The notes: a model not told the origin generated them from the sequence alone. A stretch of DNA of 64,000 nt from Vespula vulgaris (GCF_905475345.1 NC_066590.1:8842501-8906500), one strand, 5' to 3'. Positions 1 to 14,245 are shown, numbered from the stretch's first letter. Translations and numbers: made by a program.

Positions 1-301
1 CGTCGAATTGACAATCGTAACTCTGAAGTCAATCGAATTCGTTTCTTCTTTTTTACAATAAATGTCAGTAGTGTTTTTATTTATCAGATGTATTGTTTTA
101 TACACACACATATATATATTTTCTATGGAGTAAACATGCTTCACTTTAATATTTATTATAAAACATAATTACTTTAATATTTATTTTAAAAAACCCAGTT
201 GGGTTGCATTGAACCAATTAGATCTTTATAAATAGATATATATATATATATAGGTTGATTCAGAATTATATGTATTATATATGTATGTCTTATAATTACA
301 T

Positions 302-303
<2 letters not shown>

Positions 304-341
<38 letters not shown>
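304..341. repeat. (TA)n microsatellite
   Basis: Uninterrupted alternating TA of about 38 bp in AT-rich DNA; a shorter TA run lies at about 236-252. Confidence 0.9.
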
Positions 342-350
<9 letters not shown>

Positions 351-1238
351 ATCCTTACAATTATCTGTTAACTAATAAAATATTTGCTTTATATGCAACA
401 AATATCCAATGTGTCCGAATTCGATATTTGCTAATTATGAATAGATCTAATATCTCATTTACTTTGACTATTATGTTTACTTCGTTATTAACTGATAAAT
501 TATTAACTCCGTTCATTCTATATAGGATTAGCTCGATAATTTGATCGATTGTAATGAAATTATTCGTGGAACGACCCCAAAAACGAATTAATGGCCATAT
601 GTGTAACGATAGACTTAAGTATTCGTATTCGTATAGTAGAAATATGATAATATAATATAATACATTCCTACTGTACTGAATACTTATCTTCTCCACTATA
701 TATATATATATACATATATATACATATAGATATATTTACAAAAGATTACAGTAGCTAAATCACTTCATTATTACAACATATCACAATAATCTTACCTTTA
801 CAAGCATACTTTTATAAAGCTGAACCAGAGGCAAAGATTACAAACCTCGCCGTAGGCGTTAAAAAAAAAAAAAGAAATAAAAAGGAAGAAAAGAGAACGA
901 AGAAAGAAAAATACAAGAATAAGAAGTTGACGAGAATGATAAACACCACCCTCGGAACCAAAGAAGGGGAATATCATTATTATCGAAAGGACGAGTTATT
1001 ATTATGCGGGGACCGACTGTAGGATAATATCGTGATTCATTGTCAACGTCAACGGGCATTTTCGGTGGATAATTGATAAAGGATACTCTTTCTGTCGTAG
1101 CTCGTGGCGCACATGTCACTGCGAGTTAATGGATGATAATAACGATGATCGATACGAAGACGGCCGATCAGAGACAGGCCAAAAAAAAAATACGAAAGAG
1201 GAAAAGAGACAGACAAAGAGATAGACGGACAGACAGAG

Positions 1239-1242
1239 AGAG

Positions 1243-1276
<34 letters not shown>
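1239..1276. repeat. (AG)n microsatellite
   Basis: AG dinucleotide run inside a longer purine-only stretch from about 1190 to 1310. Confidence 0.85.
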
Positions 1277-1283
<7 letters not shown>

Positions 1284-2457
1284 CCAACAAAGAGAAGCAT
1301 AGAAAGAGAAAGAACATACAGGGTTGCATCTGGGAAAACGGTATTACCGGAATTGATTTACGTTAAAGGCGAGTGTCGTTGACGTATTAACCGCACGGTA
1401 TATCTCTTTACCCCCTTAAGGCCATACCGAAACGCGCACGTGCGCTTTTCCGTGGCAAAATAACAACGACCGATGCATCTTCTGGCCGACCGCATACGGG
1501 ATTGCCGTAGAAACGCACTCCTAGTAAATGCAAATACGCGATATTTCTTCGTGGTCATGGAACGATCGCAAATCGCGTTACCCAGGCAAGATATTCGTAA
1601 TGGAGCACAAATGACAGACGTACTGTATCCAGAATCTTTCGATATATACTCGGTTTTCAAACGGTAACGAGTTCGTTTCTTTTTCTTTTTTTCTTTCTTT
1701 CTTTCTTTTTTTTTTTTTATTTCCAAGGAGAACTTGCGAGACATCTTTTCGATCGAACTATTCGATCGTATTATAACACGAATTATTTCTAATTCACGAA
1801 TTCTCTAACGAGTAACGAACGATGATTGGAAACTCAAAGGTTCCGAGCGATCCGTAGTTATTAAAAAACATTTGCCTTTATTTGTTTTATTCTAATCAGT
1901 CTTAGCCTTCGTCGTTGAGTCATTCTCTACGTGAAGCGGAAGGGAAAAAAAAAACGTGGCGGGAACAATATCGTCTGGGGACGATATCGATCGAATTAAA
2001 GAATCTTTAGAAAGCTCGTCCGGCGCCGATTGAAATAAGAAGAAGGGGAGAAAAAGAGAAAAAGAAAAAAAAAGAGAGAGGAAGAGAGAAAAGAGAGAAA
2101 CTAAAGAGGCTGAAGGAACGTGAGTAACGCAGTAAACGATTATAAATATATCTTTGTTCTTTTCTTCTTCGCTCGAGACTTCGATTGACCAAACAGCAGC
2201 AACAGAGAGAAAGAGAGAAAGAGACAAAAACAGAGAAGGATAGAAAAACAAAAAAAAATAAAAGAGAGAAAGAAAAGGAAAGGGGAAACGAGGGGTTGCT
2301 TTGCACCGTCGTGAATTGTTTCGGCATGCTTGTCGGTGCGTTAAGATGTCCTGCCGACGACAACCAACCCCCTAGTTCTACCCCCACCATCAGCAGCACC
2401 ATCACCACCACCCTCGAGCAGTCCACTTGGAAAGCCCTCATCGTGCGCAGATGGTAG

Positions 2458-2458
<1 letters not shown>

Positions 2459-2519
<61 letters not shown>

Positions 2520-2520
2520 T
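2459..2520. repeat. (CT)n microsatellite
   Basis: Nearly perfect CT/TC run of about 60 bp. More pyrimidine runs follow at 2805-2850 and 2886-2930. Confidence 0.9.
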
Positions 2521-2887
2521 TCGTACGTGGTACGTACGACGTATAGAGGGGATAAGTTCCAAGGGGGTTTAGGCTCTCATTAGTTCGTCCGTTCGCAGCG
2601 TGGCGACCCCTCGAAAGCGAGTGAGATAGAGATAGAAGAGAGGGGTAGGGAGGACACGGAAGGGTCCTTCAATTCTTTCGCTCCAGATCCCAACGTCCGT
2701 TAATTGGAGGTCGTTTGCCTACGCACCGGCTCTCACCGAGGGTTAGTTTCCCTTTCTATCATCCGCCTATTTGTTTCGTTTCTTCCTCGTCTTCTTCATC
2801 AGTCATTCTCTCTCTTTCTCTCTCTCTTTCTCTTTCTTTCTCTTCTCTTTCATTGTCACCACAACGAAGGCGCCAAGTCTCTGTGGT

Positions 2888-2929
<42 letters not shown>

Positions 2930-5119
2930 GTTCTCTGTGTCTCTCATTTTCTCTGTCCTAAGTGTCGTCTAGCCGTTTGCTTCTCCAGACTCTCGGCCGT
3001 TTATCTCCTTACGGGATAAGATGAGGGATGAAGGATGAGGAAGAAGAAGGAGGAGGAGGAGGAGGAGGAAAAGCTAGAGGAGGAGAAAGAGGAGAAAGAG
3101 AAGGGTGAGATGATGAGAGGGGAACGAGAGATCGATGCGACATATGCTCACCGTCTTTAGCCGATAATCGCGAGGAAGCAATGAGTGGGTATGGCCTGTG
3201 AGAGGACCTTTTAAGGAGGTAATTTTGAAGGAGTTGAAGGAAGGATAATGTATAACGGATGGAACACGTGGGAACGAGTTCGTTAACGTTCGACGACATT
3301 GAAACTGATGTGACGTTTTGAAGGATAATCGAACTCGTATAATAAAGTACAAGTAGTTCGATATGTATTATATTTTGAGAGAAGGTAAATTTATAATGTT
3401 ACTTGTTTGTTATCTAAAATGAAATATCATTTCTGTTTGATTGATCATCAATCACGATATCACTCTTTAATTATGTATTATCGCGCACAAATATATCCTT
3501 TGATTTATATTATTCGCAGAGCTTTAAACTGTCTCTCCATTTTCGACTCGATTTTCTATTTCGAGTATATATCGAGGAATGTTCGATTCAGTACACAAAC
3601 GTGGAGATAGCATCGAAGATAGATAATAAGCCGAGGAACCGTCTGCCGAGGGCTTTATTAATTAAGCGAGAAAGTCAATTATACTCGTTTGAGACGGACC
3701 GACGAGCGAAATGGATCTTAAAATTTTGTGAGGAGTGAAAAGTTTCGAAAATAACGGGATAAAGGAGAAGGGGGAAGAAGGGGAAGAAGGGGGAAGGGGG
3801 ATGGAAGGGGTCGGAGACAAAAACTTTATGATACGAGAACTAGTCGACGAAGAATCGACGAAGAAGAAAGATGATAACTTGCACATAGAGACGATCTTTC
3901 TTTCTCTCTCTGTCTCTCTCTGTCTCTCTCGTTTGTTACGACGAGAATCCCGTAGCATCTGCTGTAAAAGTAAAATTATCGAGGCGATAACGGCGCGCAA
4001 GCCAGACGCGCCAGGAATGTCATCCGGTCTTTAAGAAAGAGCCACTTAAGATCGCGATAAAAAGGTGTTATGTCTCCTGATAATGCGAGATCAGCGCGAC
4101 TGAAAAAGTAAATACACATAGATGGACAGAAAAAAATTGTGTGTATGTATGTATATGTGTATATTATATACAATGTGTATGTGTGTGTATATATATATAT
4201 ATATGTAAAAAGAAGGAAAAGAAGAAGAAAAGAACGACACATATGGTCCTTTTCGAACGACCCACGTGACCTCCTTTTCGTAAGGATCTCCTTTTTCGAG
4301 ATATCACGATCGATCGAACGAAAGTCGTTTTGCCCATGGCGCTTTTTTAACACATACCTACACTTGCTTTATAAATCCGTTGTACACATGTAGCCTAGTG
4401 GGGCAATTTTTCGAGAAAGACAGACAGAGAGAGAGAGAGGGGGGGAGAGAGAGAGAGAGAGAAAAGCGGCAGCTGTAAATTTGCATACTCGATACTCGAT
4501 GAATAATAATTTTCACGAAACTCGATCGAAGATTCTTTTTTCGATACCCGCTACGTCGCAAACGAAATTATTATGAATTTATTAATTTAGTACAATCCGT
4601 AACATCGTAAAGCACTCGTCATTCCCCCTCCCACACCCCACCTTCTCTCCACACTGTACCCCTAGAATTTCGGTAAACGATAGGACGTCCACTAAACGGA
4701 GAAAATTGAGATAAATCTCTCGTCACCCTTCGAAGAAAATACCATATAATTTTATTCATCAGTCAGGGCTGAGAAAGCTTGAGAAGAAAAAAAAGAAGGA
4801 AAAGAAAAAGAAACGATTCCATAAAAACGCATATATATATATATATATATATTTTTATAAGTGTTTCCGTCATAATAAACATAACAAATAGCCGTTCACG
4901 TTTCACTCGAATACGATTTCGATAGAAACATTCATACTTACCTTTTTCCAATCTAACGTGGCTTTCCGTTTCATGGAAAAAAAAATGTGATGTATTGCGT
5001 ACGATAAGACGTAAAAAAAAGGACGAAGGACGAGGATTCGAAAGCACGCTCGTAATCTGTTTCGATAAGCTCCGTTCGTAATGTCAGCGAGGATAGAACA
5101 AGTGTAGGTAGGCATATAA

Positions 5120-5132
5120 TACATATACATAT

Positions 5133-5173
<41 letters not shown>

Positions 5174-5174
5174 T

Positions 5175-5271
<97 letters not shown>

Positions 5272-5300
5272 CATGTACATGTACATGTACATATATAGAT
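5120..5300. repeat. (CATATA)n hexanucleotide array
   Basis: About 27 near-perfect copies of a CATATA/TACATA hexamer in tandem, ending in variant GTACAT units. It encodes the spurious Tyr-Val/Tyr-Met frames of the opposite strand. There are no spacers, so it is a minisatellite-like array and not CRISPR. Confidence 0.93.
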
Positions 5301-5376
5301 ATGTACATTCGACGTGCGGCAAGATGGAAAGAGAGATAAGGTTTGTGACTCTCCCATTGGGGTAAGCTAGTATGAA

Positions 5377-5477
5377 CAAGGAAGGAAGGAAGGAAGGAAG
5401 GAAGGAAGGAAGGAAGGAAGGAAGGAAGGCAGGAAGGCAGGAAAGCAGGAAGGAAGGAAGGAAGGAAGGAAGGAAGA
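5377..5477. repeat. (GGAA)n tetranucleotide array
   Basis: About 100 bp of GGAA tandem repeats with a few GGCA variants near the middle. GGAA is the core recognised by ETS-family factors, but nothing here shows binding. Confidence 0.93.
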
Positions 5478-5594
5478 GGAGTAAAGGGAGTTAGTAGTGG
5501 TAACGATGGGCCCGAGTGAAAAGGGAAGGAGAAAGAAGCGTATGGAAAATCGATACCTTGCTGTCCGTAAGAGACTTAGAACCATAACACGTTT

Positions 5595-5637
<43 letters not shown>

Positions 5638-5729
5638 AACATACATATTTTGACTCTTCTTCATCTTTGTTTTTCTTTATTTTTAAATAATTAATTAAAA
5701 AGCAATCTTTCTTATTATCATTTGTTCGA

Positions 5730-5732
<3 letters not shown>

Positions 5733-5784
<52 letters not shown>

Positions 5785-5785
5785 T
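5733..5785. repeat. (AG)n microsatellite
   Basis: AG run of about 50 bp; a smaller AG run lies at 5598-5632. Confidence 0.9.
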
Positions 5786-6000
5786 AAATGAGATATATTG
5801 ACATCTAGAAAATATGTTACATATTGAACAATATAAAAAAATAATTAATTTCTATCGGTCGTATGTCACCTTTGACGCGACGTTGTAACTTTACCATATC
5901 GGTCGTACGTCAACTAAAAAGTGACAAAATTGAACAGGTACCGAATAAAATACCAACTCTCTGGACAAGTTATTTACAAATCGTTATATATACATATAAC

Positions 6001-6004
<4 letters not shown>

Positions 6005-6050
<46 letters not shown>
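6005..6050. repeat. (TA)n microsatellite
   Basis: Alternating TA run of about 40 bp. Confidence 0.9.
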
Positions 6051-6053
<3 letters not shown>

Positions 6054-7761
6054 ACGTTTTTCTTTGGTCCTTTGTAATTTCTTAATATTAATGAAAAACC
6101 ATGAATCCGTTCACAAATATTCAATCATAGTTTTACTTTATTATCAAAGATTATTAAAGAAATGAAAAACGAAATAAATTGTAAATTACCAAATCCTCTC
6201 TTTCTCTCTCCCTTTTGTTTCATAACAATTTAGAAAAGCTACCCTCTTCGAAGGGTGATCGTAGATGATCTCGAAAAAGTTGGAAAGCCTCGTTTCGTAA
6301 GGGTTGCTGCTAGGAACAGTAAAGCCGATCGAACGAGCTTGCTTGCACGCGCGGTGTAAATGAAAAGACAACATCCAGTGTAGAAAGAGAGAGACAGAGA
6401 CAGAGATAGAGAAGGATGCTGAACCGAGAACGATCGTTTCTAGAGCCGAACGAAAATATAACAAAGGGCCAACGCGTAACCCTGGTGGTGGTGCGATGAT
6501 GCACGCGTGCCGTGTGCCTCGTCGCATCGAACCGTTTCTTCTTTTCTCTCGTCGCCTTTCTACGATGAGTCATACGTCATAGTCGGCATTACTCGACAAC
6601 CATCACCATCGCCCACCAACACCACCCTGCTATTTAATCATCGTTAGTGCCGCACGAACGCCAGACAAGGAAGTGGATTACGCTTCGCAATTTATTTCGC
6701 GCCTTTTCAGAGCCTTGGCCGCAGCGGCATCGCCGTTTAACGTTTAATACTTTCTTTCTTTTACCTTCTTGCACGTTTGATTTATTTCGCGTTAAATCGA
6801 TCATTAGTTTCAGTCTAATGTTCCTCATTCCTTTTCGAAATCTAATAATACCACAAAGTATAGCTTATCAATTAAATATATTCGAATAGTTTCTTTCGCA
6901 TGATGATCGCAAAATGACCATCCTTTTATCATTTTAAATTGAGAATAATTAAAATTGAAGATTTAATTATTCGGGAATAATGTAAGTAATAACTTGAGTC
7001 AATGAACTTTCATACTTTATATTTCAATTTATTTTCATTTTATATCTACATCTATATTTTATTTATATGATTATTTGTATTCATTTTTTTACATTTTAAA
7101 AGTCATAATAATCGTCATACGTATATATCGAACGTAGAAGACAATTAGAAAGAAAGTCAAATCGAATTTTCGACAAGTAAATAGTTTGTCTTTTCTTTTT
7201 TTCATTCAATTCCTTTTCTTCCATTACAATTTTGGCCAGCTGACGAAAAAGAAATCTTCGTCTTTAATAGAAGAGACTTCTGCCAGATCCAACGTAGAAC
7301 GCCTCTGGCTCTCCTTTATCTTTTCTCTTTCTATCTCTCTTCTCGATCTTATACCTACTTACACGAGAGATTCGTCCTGTCATCGGCGAGCGAAATGCGA
7401 ATTGCATAGGAATGACTTGGAAATTTGCCGGGGGCATCGAAGATATCCACCGATGGTTAACCTCGTATCGGGAGCAGGAATTATGTTCGAGATAGGATCT
7501 CCAGTTCTCTGTCTCCCTTCCACCCTCTCATTTCCTCTCCCATCGTACACCGTATACCCTCCCCTTAACCCTCCCAAGCCACCTCCTCTCACCGACGTCA
7601 TCTCATTCGACGTAATCGTTTTGCGAATCGCAATTAACGGGATATCCAAATATCCATTTAATAGAATCGAGAGTAGAAATCGTATCAAGAACGACGTAAT
7701 AATATCCCATCTCAGCATGGCTCTGTGGTCGCCGTAGGTATGCACTTATACATCTTTATAC

Positions 7762-7857
7762 GTATATATGTACATCTATGCGTACGTATATGTGTATACG
7801 TACGTACTTACCTACGTACGTACGTACGTACGTATGTAGACAGATAGATGTACGTAC
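7762..7857. repeat. (TACG)n-type tetranucleotide repeat
   Basis: Imperfect ACGT/TACG tetramers with TATG and CAGA variants. The unit is self-complementary, so it could form cruciforms. Confidence 0.8.
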
Positions 7858-8985
7858 CAATGTCCGGAGATTTCTTGCTGGAATAACATTTATTTCAATT
7901 AATTCCCTTTCCAATGGTCGCTGAGAACTCGGCGATTCTCTATCGTTCCTTGAAAACACGTTCGCTGATTAAACGTCGACCTTACAAAAACGTATACGTT
8001 TCGTCTACAGTCCGGAAACTTACGGAAATAATATGCTAGAACTATACTGAAAAACCATCTCGAAGGGAAATAACGTAGTAACGTAACGTAAAGAATAGTA
8101 AGTCTGTAAAAGTACGTATATATCCGTTTAAATGTATAGATGTACGAGAGTTTGTCTATAATAGAGAACCATGCTCGACGATAAAATCATTGTCGAAAGA
8201 CAAGTTTTTTTGTTTCTTTTTCCACTTTTTTCTTTTTTTATTTAATTTGTTTTCTTTCGTTCTTTTTTTTTCCAAAAGGATCCGCGATAAAAACTAGTGT
8301 TTACATCGTGAGTCACAATAGAGTCGGGCACACGAAGTGTTTACGTACGAGCGGTTGTTGTTCGATGGTTTTTATTCGTTTAAAAAAGGGTACACGAAGA
8401 AAATTGAAAAGGTGTACGAGATGATTCAGATTTAATTAATTTAAATTCAATCAGAGAAACGAGTATCATACGTATCAATGTTTCTTCCGTCGTATACCAT
8501 TCGTTTCTTATGCGACCTCTATGATTAATCATTTTAGAATTAAATAGAGATTCTTCGTTCGAATAGAATAGAACAAAAAAAAAAGAAAAGAAAAGGAAAA
8601 GAAAAATTTAATCGTAGCTACCACTTTTTTTCTTATACGTAAAGTTTAATAAAAACGATAATTAACGAAGAACACGAATTTTTACCTTTTATCGTATCAC
8701 GTGTCATTAATTACATTACGTTTTTAAATAATAACATTCGAACGAAACGATATCGAATCACGTTCATTTTCTAATACAAGGAGAATCGATCGATCCTGTG
8801 TATACAAAATCTCAATTATATTTTCATACTTCATTTATCTAAAAGAAAAAAAAAGGGATAAAAAAATAAAACGACGAATCGAACAATGATCTTCCTTATC
8901 ATAATCGAGTACAATCTTCGTGCGAGACTCTTGGAAAAGTGAAAAACAACGTGACATCTTAACGCCTGAAGGAGTTAAAGCAAAT

Positions 8986-9172
8986 CGACGAAGAAGAAAA
9001 AGAAGAAGACGAAGAAAAAGAAGAAGAAGAAGAAAAAGAAAAAAAATGGAGGAAAAAAATCGTGGCAGCTCGCGTTCGTCCATTATTAGCGTGAGCAGCA
9101 CGCGATACATGAAGTGCAGCGGCACGCGGCGACTACGTTCGAATGAGCTTGAAAGATATTCAAGAATAAGAA

Positions 9173-9203
<31 letters not shown>

Positions 9204-9320
9204 AAGAAGAGAAAGAAGCAAAAGAAGAAGCAGAAGAGCAAGAAGAAGAAGAAGAAGAAACAGAAGAAGCAGAAGAAGAAGAAGCATAAGAAGAAGATGA
9301 AGAAGAAGAAGAAGAAGATG
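8986..9320. repeat. (AAG)n trinucleotide arrays
   Basis: Two purine-only AAG/AGA arrays (about 8986-9050 and 9165-9320) flank about 100 bp of unique sequence. They create long Arg/Lys frames on + and Leu/Phe frames on -, none of which is gene-like. Confidence 0.9.
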
Positions 9321-10825
9321 GTTGACTTTGAAATCGACTTCACTTCCATCGAGAACACCTCCACCTCTTTCTGATCGTCTTCTCGTCACCAGCAACAACC
9401 GACACAGCCAAAGGCTGTTCTCGATTACGAAGAGAGCATCATACTTGCTCTCTCTCTCTCTCCTTCTCTCTTTCTCTCTCTCTCTCTCTCTTGTCTGCCT
9501 ACCACTCACGCGTACCACCGTAATAGGACTTTAATATTATTTTGTAGTCGATGTAACGTGCACTGGGCGTACACCTCGAACGTAATAACGGTACGAGAAT
9601 ATGCCATTATACCAGCGTTGATTCCCTCCGAACGATCGTTGGATCCCTTCAAACAACGAAGAGTAATCCTCTCTCTCTCTCTCTCTGTCTCTGTCTCTGT
9701 CTGTCTATCTGTCTATCTCGCTCAGTCTTATTAGGAAGATCTTCCTTCTCTTACTCCATATAAATGTGTGTGTGTGTGTAAGAAAGAGAGAAGATCATCT
9801 TCGATGCAACCCCCTGAGGGATGATCGACCACGAATCCCTGCACGATCGATATGTTAAAGGAGAAAGAGAGAGAGAAATAGAGAGAGCGAGAGAGAGAGG
9901 GAGAGAGAGAGAGAGAACGGTTAATACAATAGCTGCCTATCTCAAGTTAGAACTACCGAGATTTGTTCTAAACGACGTAATTGCTATATCGTGCATTGGC
10001 TTCCCTTCACTTCGGAAATACTAGCAGAGGGCTAAACAATAGAATGGATCGTGATTAAAAGCAATAGAAATGTTCGAAAATATTTATTTCATTCATCCTT
10101 TTTTCTCGTCATTTTCTTTCAATTTTTTTCATCTAAACGTGCGCAGACGATTTCAATTCGTAATAAAAAATAATTGGATTTCTCATGTCGATGTTCATTA
10201 TCATTTAAAGTATAGTTGAACGAGGACGAACTGATAAAAATGAAAAAGAAAGAAAGAAAAAAGACAGAAAAATTCAAGAAAAGAAAAGAAAAGAAAAGAA
10301 AATAATTATAGCGCGAGGTGTTAGCATTAATTAACTTACATCTCCTTCTTTCTTTCCTTCTCTCTCGTTTCGATTATTCTTATCGAGGGATTTCTTCTCT
10401 TGCGGAAAAAAGAAAAAATAAGGAAAGAAAAAAAAAGAAGAAAAAAAAAGAAGAAGAAAAAAAAAGAAGAAGGAAAAAAAAGAGTAGTCCTCGCAAATGG
10501 TCCTCGATTAAGCGTCGAAAGCGGGCGGCGTTGTTTGCGGACGAGCTGCGAATGCTAACAAGAGAATCCTTTTTACGAGACACGTTGCACATCGCGAAAA
10601 TCCGTTAACTCGTACGGCGCGAAGCCGCAACGCCATCGATAGAATCGAACGTTAATCGAACACTCTAACCGGCAGCAAAACCCTTCGTTGCTCTTCGTCT
10701 CTACCTACGAGTTCGAGCCTTCCATTTAAATTCGTAATTTTATAAATTGCCGGATTTAATCTCGATCGGTCATAACTTAGCTTTTCGTCCCGTCGTTACC
10801 GTTCCACCGGCTTAATGCACTCTAT

Positions 10826-10826
<1 letters not shown>

Positions 10827-10880
<54 letters not shown>
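10827..10880. repeat. (GAC)n trinucleotide repeat
   Basis: About 16 tandem GAC units with one GAT interruption, in a locally GC-richer segment. No plausible exon surrounds it. Confidence 0.9.
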
Positions 10881-11519
10881 CACACCCCCTGACTCCTCTC
10901 TCTCTCTCTGTCTCTATACTTCTCACCCCCCTTTTTTCATACCCTACGTCTCGATAACCTTTTTTTCTCTCTCATTTTTCGCACTTTTCCCTGTTATTTA
11001 TCGCCCTCTATTCGCTGCACTCTCCCTCTCCATCCCTCCCTCCTCCCCTCCCTCACTCCCTTCATCCCCCAAACGGGAACTTCTGGAAAGCTTCGACAAG
11101 CTCTCGATCTTTCCTTTTTTTTCTTTTTCGTTCTTCCTTTTTCCTTTTACGTTTCTCTTTTCTTTCTCTTTTTCTTTCTTCTTTTCCTACTTCTTTTCCT
11201 TTTTTCTTTTCCTATTTTTTTTTCTTTTTTGTTACTTTCGATTTCATACAGAAAGTATTCATGCGTTTGCACTACGTGCAAACTTTTGTTCCGAGAGAAA
11301 AGATAACAAAGTAAATAAGAAGAATGTTTCGTCGATACTTGTCTACCTTACCTTTTTAACTTATATCTTAATTATCTATTTTATATTAAAATTGTAGATA
11401 GATATGTCTTATCATTGAACGGGATAATAGATAAAACTTGAATAGTTTAAGAAACACCTGGATAATGAACTTACAATCGAACGGACAATATTTGCCAGCT
11501 TTTATCTTCCTATACCACG

Positions 11520-11527
<8 letters not shown>

Positions 11528-11596
<69 letters not shown>

Positions 11597-11605
11597 AAGA
11601 GAGAC
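11528..11605. repeat. (GA)n microsatellite
   Basis: About 75 bp of GA dinucleotides with a few AAAG interruptions; another GA run is at 11926-11968. Confidence 0.9.
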
Positions 11606-11933
11606 TGTTAAATCGGTCTTGGTTCTCTTAATGGACGCTCGGCTTCGATCGATCGGCTTTTACGGGGTTTCAAGCAGCCCCTTTCTCTCTCCTTCTCTAA
11701 CCCTTCTCACCGCGATGCTGGTGGAACGTTTTCCGAGTAATCCGACCTTGCGCGACAAATGGTAATGGTATACGTCAAGGTGAGAGCATTAACGACCGAT
11801 GCCACGACGACTACGACTCTTCAGCTTCTCCGACGTCGTATAATACTCTACACCGGAATTCGATCGGACGAATTAGTCTCTCTTCAAGAAGTCGAGAATT
11901 TCTCTACGAAACGAGACGAATAGACAGAGAGAG

Positions 11934-11971
<38 letters not shown>

Positions 11972-12457
11972 AGAGAATGAGAGGGAGAAAGAAAGATGGA
12001 AAGAGATCATACAATAAAAAAGTTAATCCATTAAAGAAGGAAAGAAAGACGGTTAAAAATGAAAGAGGGGAAAGGTAATAGAGGTAGAGGGGAAATGGAA
12101 GGGAGTAGGTAGATAAGAATGAAAGAAAGGAGTGGGGGAGAGGGTGGTTCATAAAAGTCGCGAAAAGAATATAACTCCGAAATAGACGAAACGATCTTTT
12201 TTTCCTATCTTCTTGGAAGAAAATGAGAGAACAAGTGCAAGAGCCTAACGAAATAGCTATCTCCGGACACTCACCCAATCCGCCCACCTATCTCTATCCC
12301 ATCTCCCTCCCCCTCCTCCCCCTCCTCTTTTCTCCCTACTGCCACTGTTCTTTAGCCCCATGTTTTCTCGTAATAACATGCTCCTTTCTTTTCTTTTCTT
12401 CACAAAAATTCAACGCTTGTACAAACTAATTTTGCGCGAGCGTGCCAACGGACACGC

Positions 12458-12489
<32 letters not shown>

Positions 12490-12753
12490 TCATACGTGTA
12501 TGTGTGTGTTTGTGTGTATGTGTAGGTTTACGTAAGTATATATGCATGGCAGTACGTAAAAGAGTAGCAAAAGAAGAAAAAAAGAAAGGAAAAGAAAAAA
12601 CGAAAGAAGGAGAAAAAAGGAAATGAAGAAAAGCTCGGCAGCTACTAGCGAGTGGAAAAAGACGAACAGCATGAAAGGTAACGTGCTTTTCTGCGCGTGG
12701 CTATTTGCGCGGTGCCGTAGACTAAAGTAAAGTCGTGAACGAGCAGAAAGATA

Positions 12754-12756
12754 GAT

Positions 12757-12794
<38 letters not shown>

Positions 12795-12892
12795 GAGAGA
12801 AAGAGATAGAGAGATAGAAAGATAGAAGGAGAGGAAGAGAGGGAGAAAGATAAAGAGAGAAAGAAAGAGAGAGAGAGAGAGAGAGAGAGTAA
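12754..12892. repeat. (GA)n / GATA-rich purine tract
   Basis: About 140 bp of AG-rich DNA with AGATAG units. It is followed about 350 bp later by the opposite-strand CT tracts at 13249-13330 and 13440-13565. Confidence 0.85.
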
Positions 12893-13247
12893 GAGGGAAG
12901 ACGAGACGATGGGCCGGTCTTCGACGAGCTTCGCCGAGAATTCGGAGAGAATTTCCAAAGGTTAGGAGGGTGAGTGGGAGGAGGGTGAGGACGATAAACG
13001 AGGGACTTGGGGCGAAGCGAGTCAAGAACTCAACCCATACGAGCCGACCCTTCTCTTTCCTCGTCTTTCTCGTGGATCGAACGAGAAAGAGGGAGTGGGA
13101 GGGAGAGAGTAAAAGAGAAAGAGAGAGAGAGAAAAGGGATTACGATCGATTTACGTCGAAATCGCTTCGACCGTCGTTCCATAAACGATACCTATGCAAG
13201 ACCCTTCTCGATTCTTCTTCCTCTTGTATCTTCATCTCCTATCTCTT

Positions 13248-13248
<1 letters not shown>

Positions 13249-13302
<54 letters not shown>

Positions 13303-13451
13303 TCCTCTCTTTTTCTCTGTCTCTCTTTCTCTTTCTCTTTGCCATCCACTTTCCTCGCTTCCTTCGCACGTACAAACTCGCGACCATATCTCTTGGCCTT
13401 TAATTACGTCGTTTACACAGCATCTCCCACCCTCTTCTTTCTCTCTTACTC

Positions 13452-13491
<40 letters not shown>

Positions 13492-13565
13492 TCTCACTCT
13501 CATTCTCTTTCTCTTTCTCTCTTTCTCTTTTTTACTCTCTCTCTCTCTCTCTCTCTCTCCCTCTT
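13249..13565. repeat. Compound (CT)n tracts
   Basis: Three CT-rich runs (about 13249-13330, 13440-13500 and 13500-13565) separated by unique sequence. They generate Ser/Leu-rich false frames. Confidence 0.85.
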
Positions 13566-14009
13566 TTTCTCTAACAGCTTCTCGTGTTTAACTTTTTTCG
13601 TCGAGCCACCACCCCAGACAAATAAATTTCTACATTGACTCGGCCCTAGACGCGTATATTCGCGACCGCTTTTAAAGACCGTTATTCCGGTCGCGGAGAT
13701 AAATGTTGCATTGCGCACGTTTCATAGGTATTATTTCGAAATTCGCACCACCGGAATCTAGCTTTCGGCGAATACTTTCCTTTTTTTCTTTCTTCCTTTT
13801 TTCTCTTTTTTCTCTTTTTTTCATCTAGTATAACGTTTACTTTTATATTCCGTATAACGAGATTGGAAAGTCCTATATCGATCGTTCGTATTTACTAATG
13901 TTAAAATATACGCATGAAGTTTCTGCAAAAAAAAAAGGAAATGAGAAAAAGAATTCTTAAACGTTAAATAATAATTTTTCATCAATACAAGTTACTTAGA
14001 AAAGTCATC

Positions 14010-14026
14010 TATATATATACATATAC

Positions 14027-14081
<55 letters not shown>

Positions 14082-14085
14082 TACA
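14010..14085. repeat. (TA)n / TACATA microsatellite
   Basis: TA run of about 50 bp with TACATA units at both ends. Confidence 0.9.
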
Positions 14086-14245
14086 GTATATTCATAATTT
14101 TTGCATATTTGCATATTTAAAACAAAAACGAAATTGCATAAAGTAAAAATTACTACGTAAGAGAAAATTAGTATGTATTTGGATTTTTTTTCTTAAAAGC
14201 TATCATCCTCTTTCCGATGTAACAAAATTGCTGAACCATCTTATA

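Noticed and set aside
2280..2457. Possible exon-like, less AT-rich segment
   Set aside because: Open frames on both strands but no family likeness, and it merges directly into a CT microsatellite.
5120..5300. CRISPR-like tandem repeats
   Set aside because: Repeats are contiguous hexamers without spacers, and the genome is eukaryotic.
4903..5379. Minus-strand frame of repeated Tyr-Val/Tyr-Met
   Set aside because: Direct translation of the CATATA array.
7186..7737. 183-codon + frame in the robo upstream region
   Set aside because: No domain recognised and an overlapping 121-codon antisense frame; could at best be a chance frame in a less AT-rich patch.
8835..9518. Long Leu/Ser-rich minus-strand frame of 227 codons and its Arg/Lys-rich + counterpart
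   Set aside because: Produced by AAG/CTT repeats; no domain and no splice context.
12970..13638. 222-codon + frame
   Set aside because: Mostly Ser/Leu from CT microsatellites; no gene-like composition.
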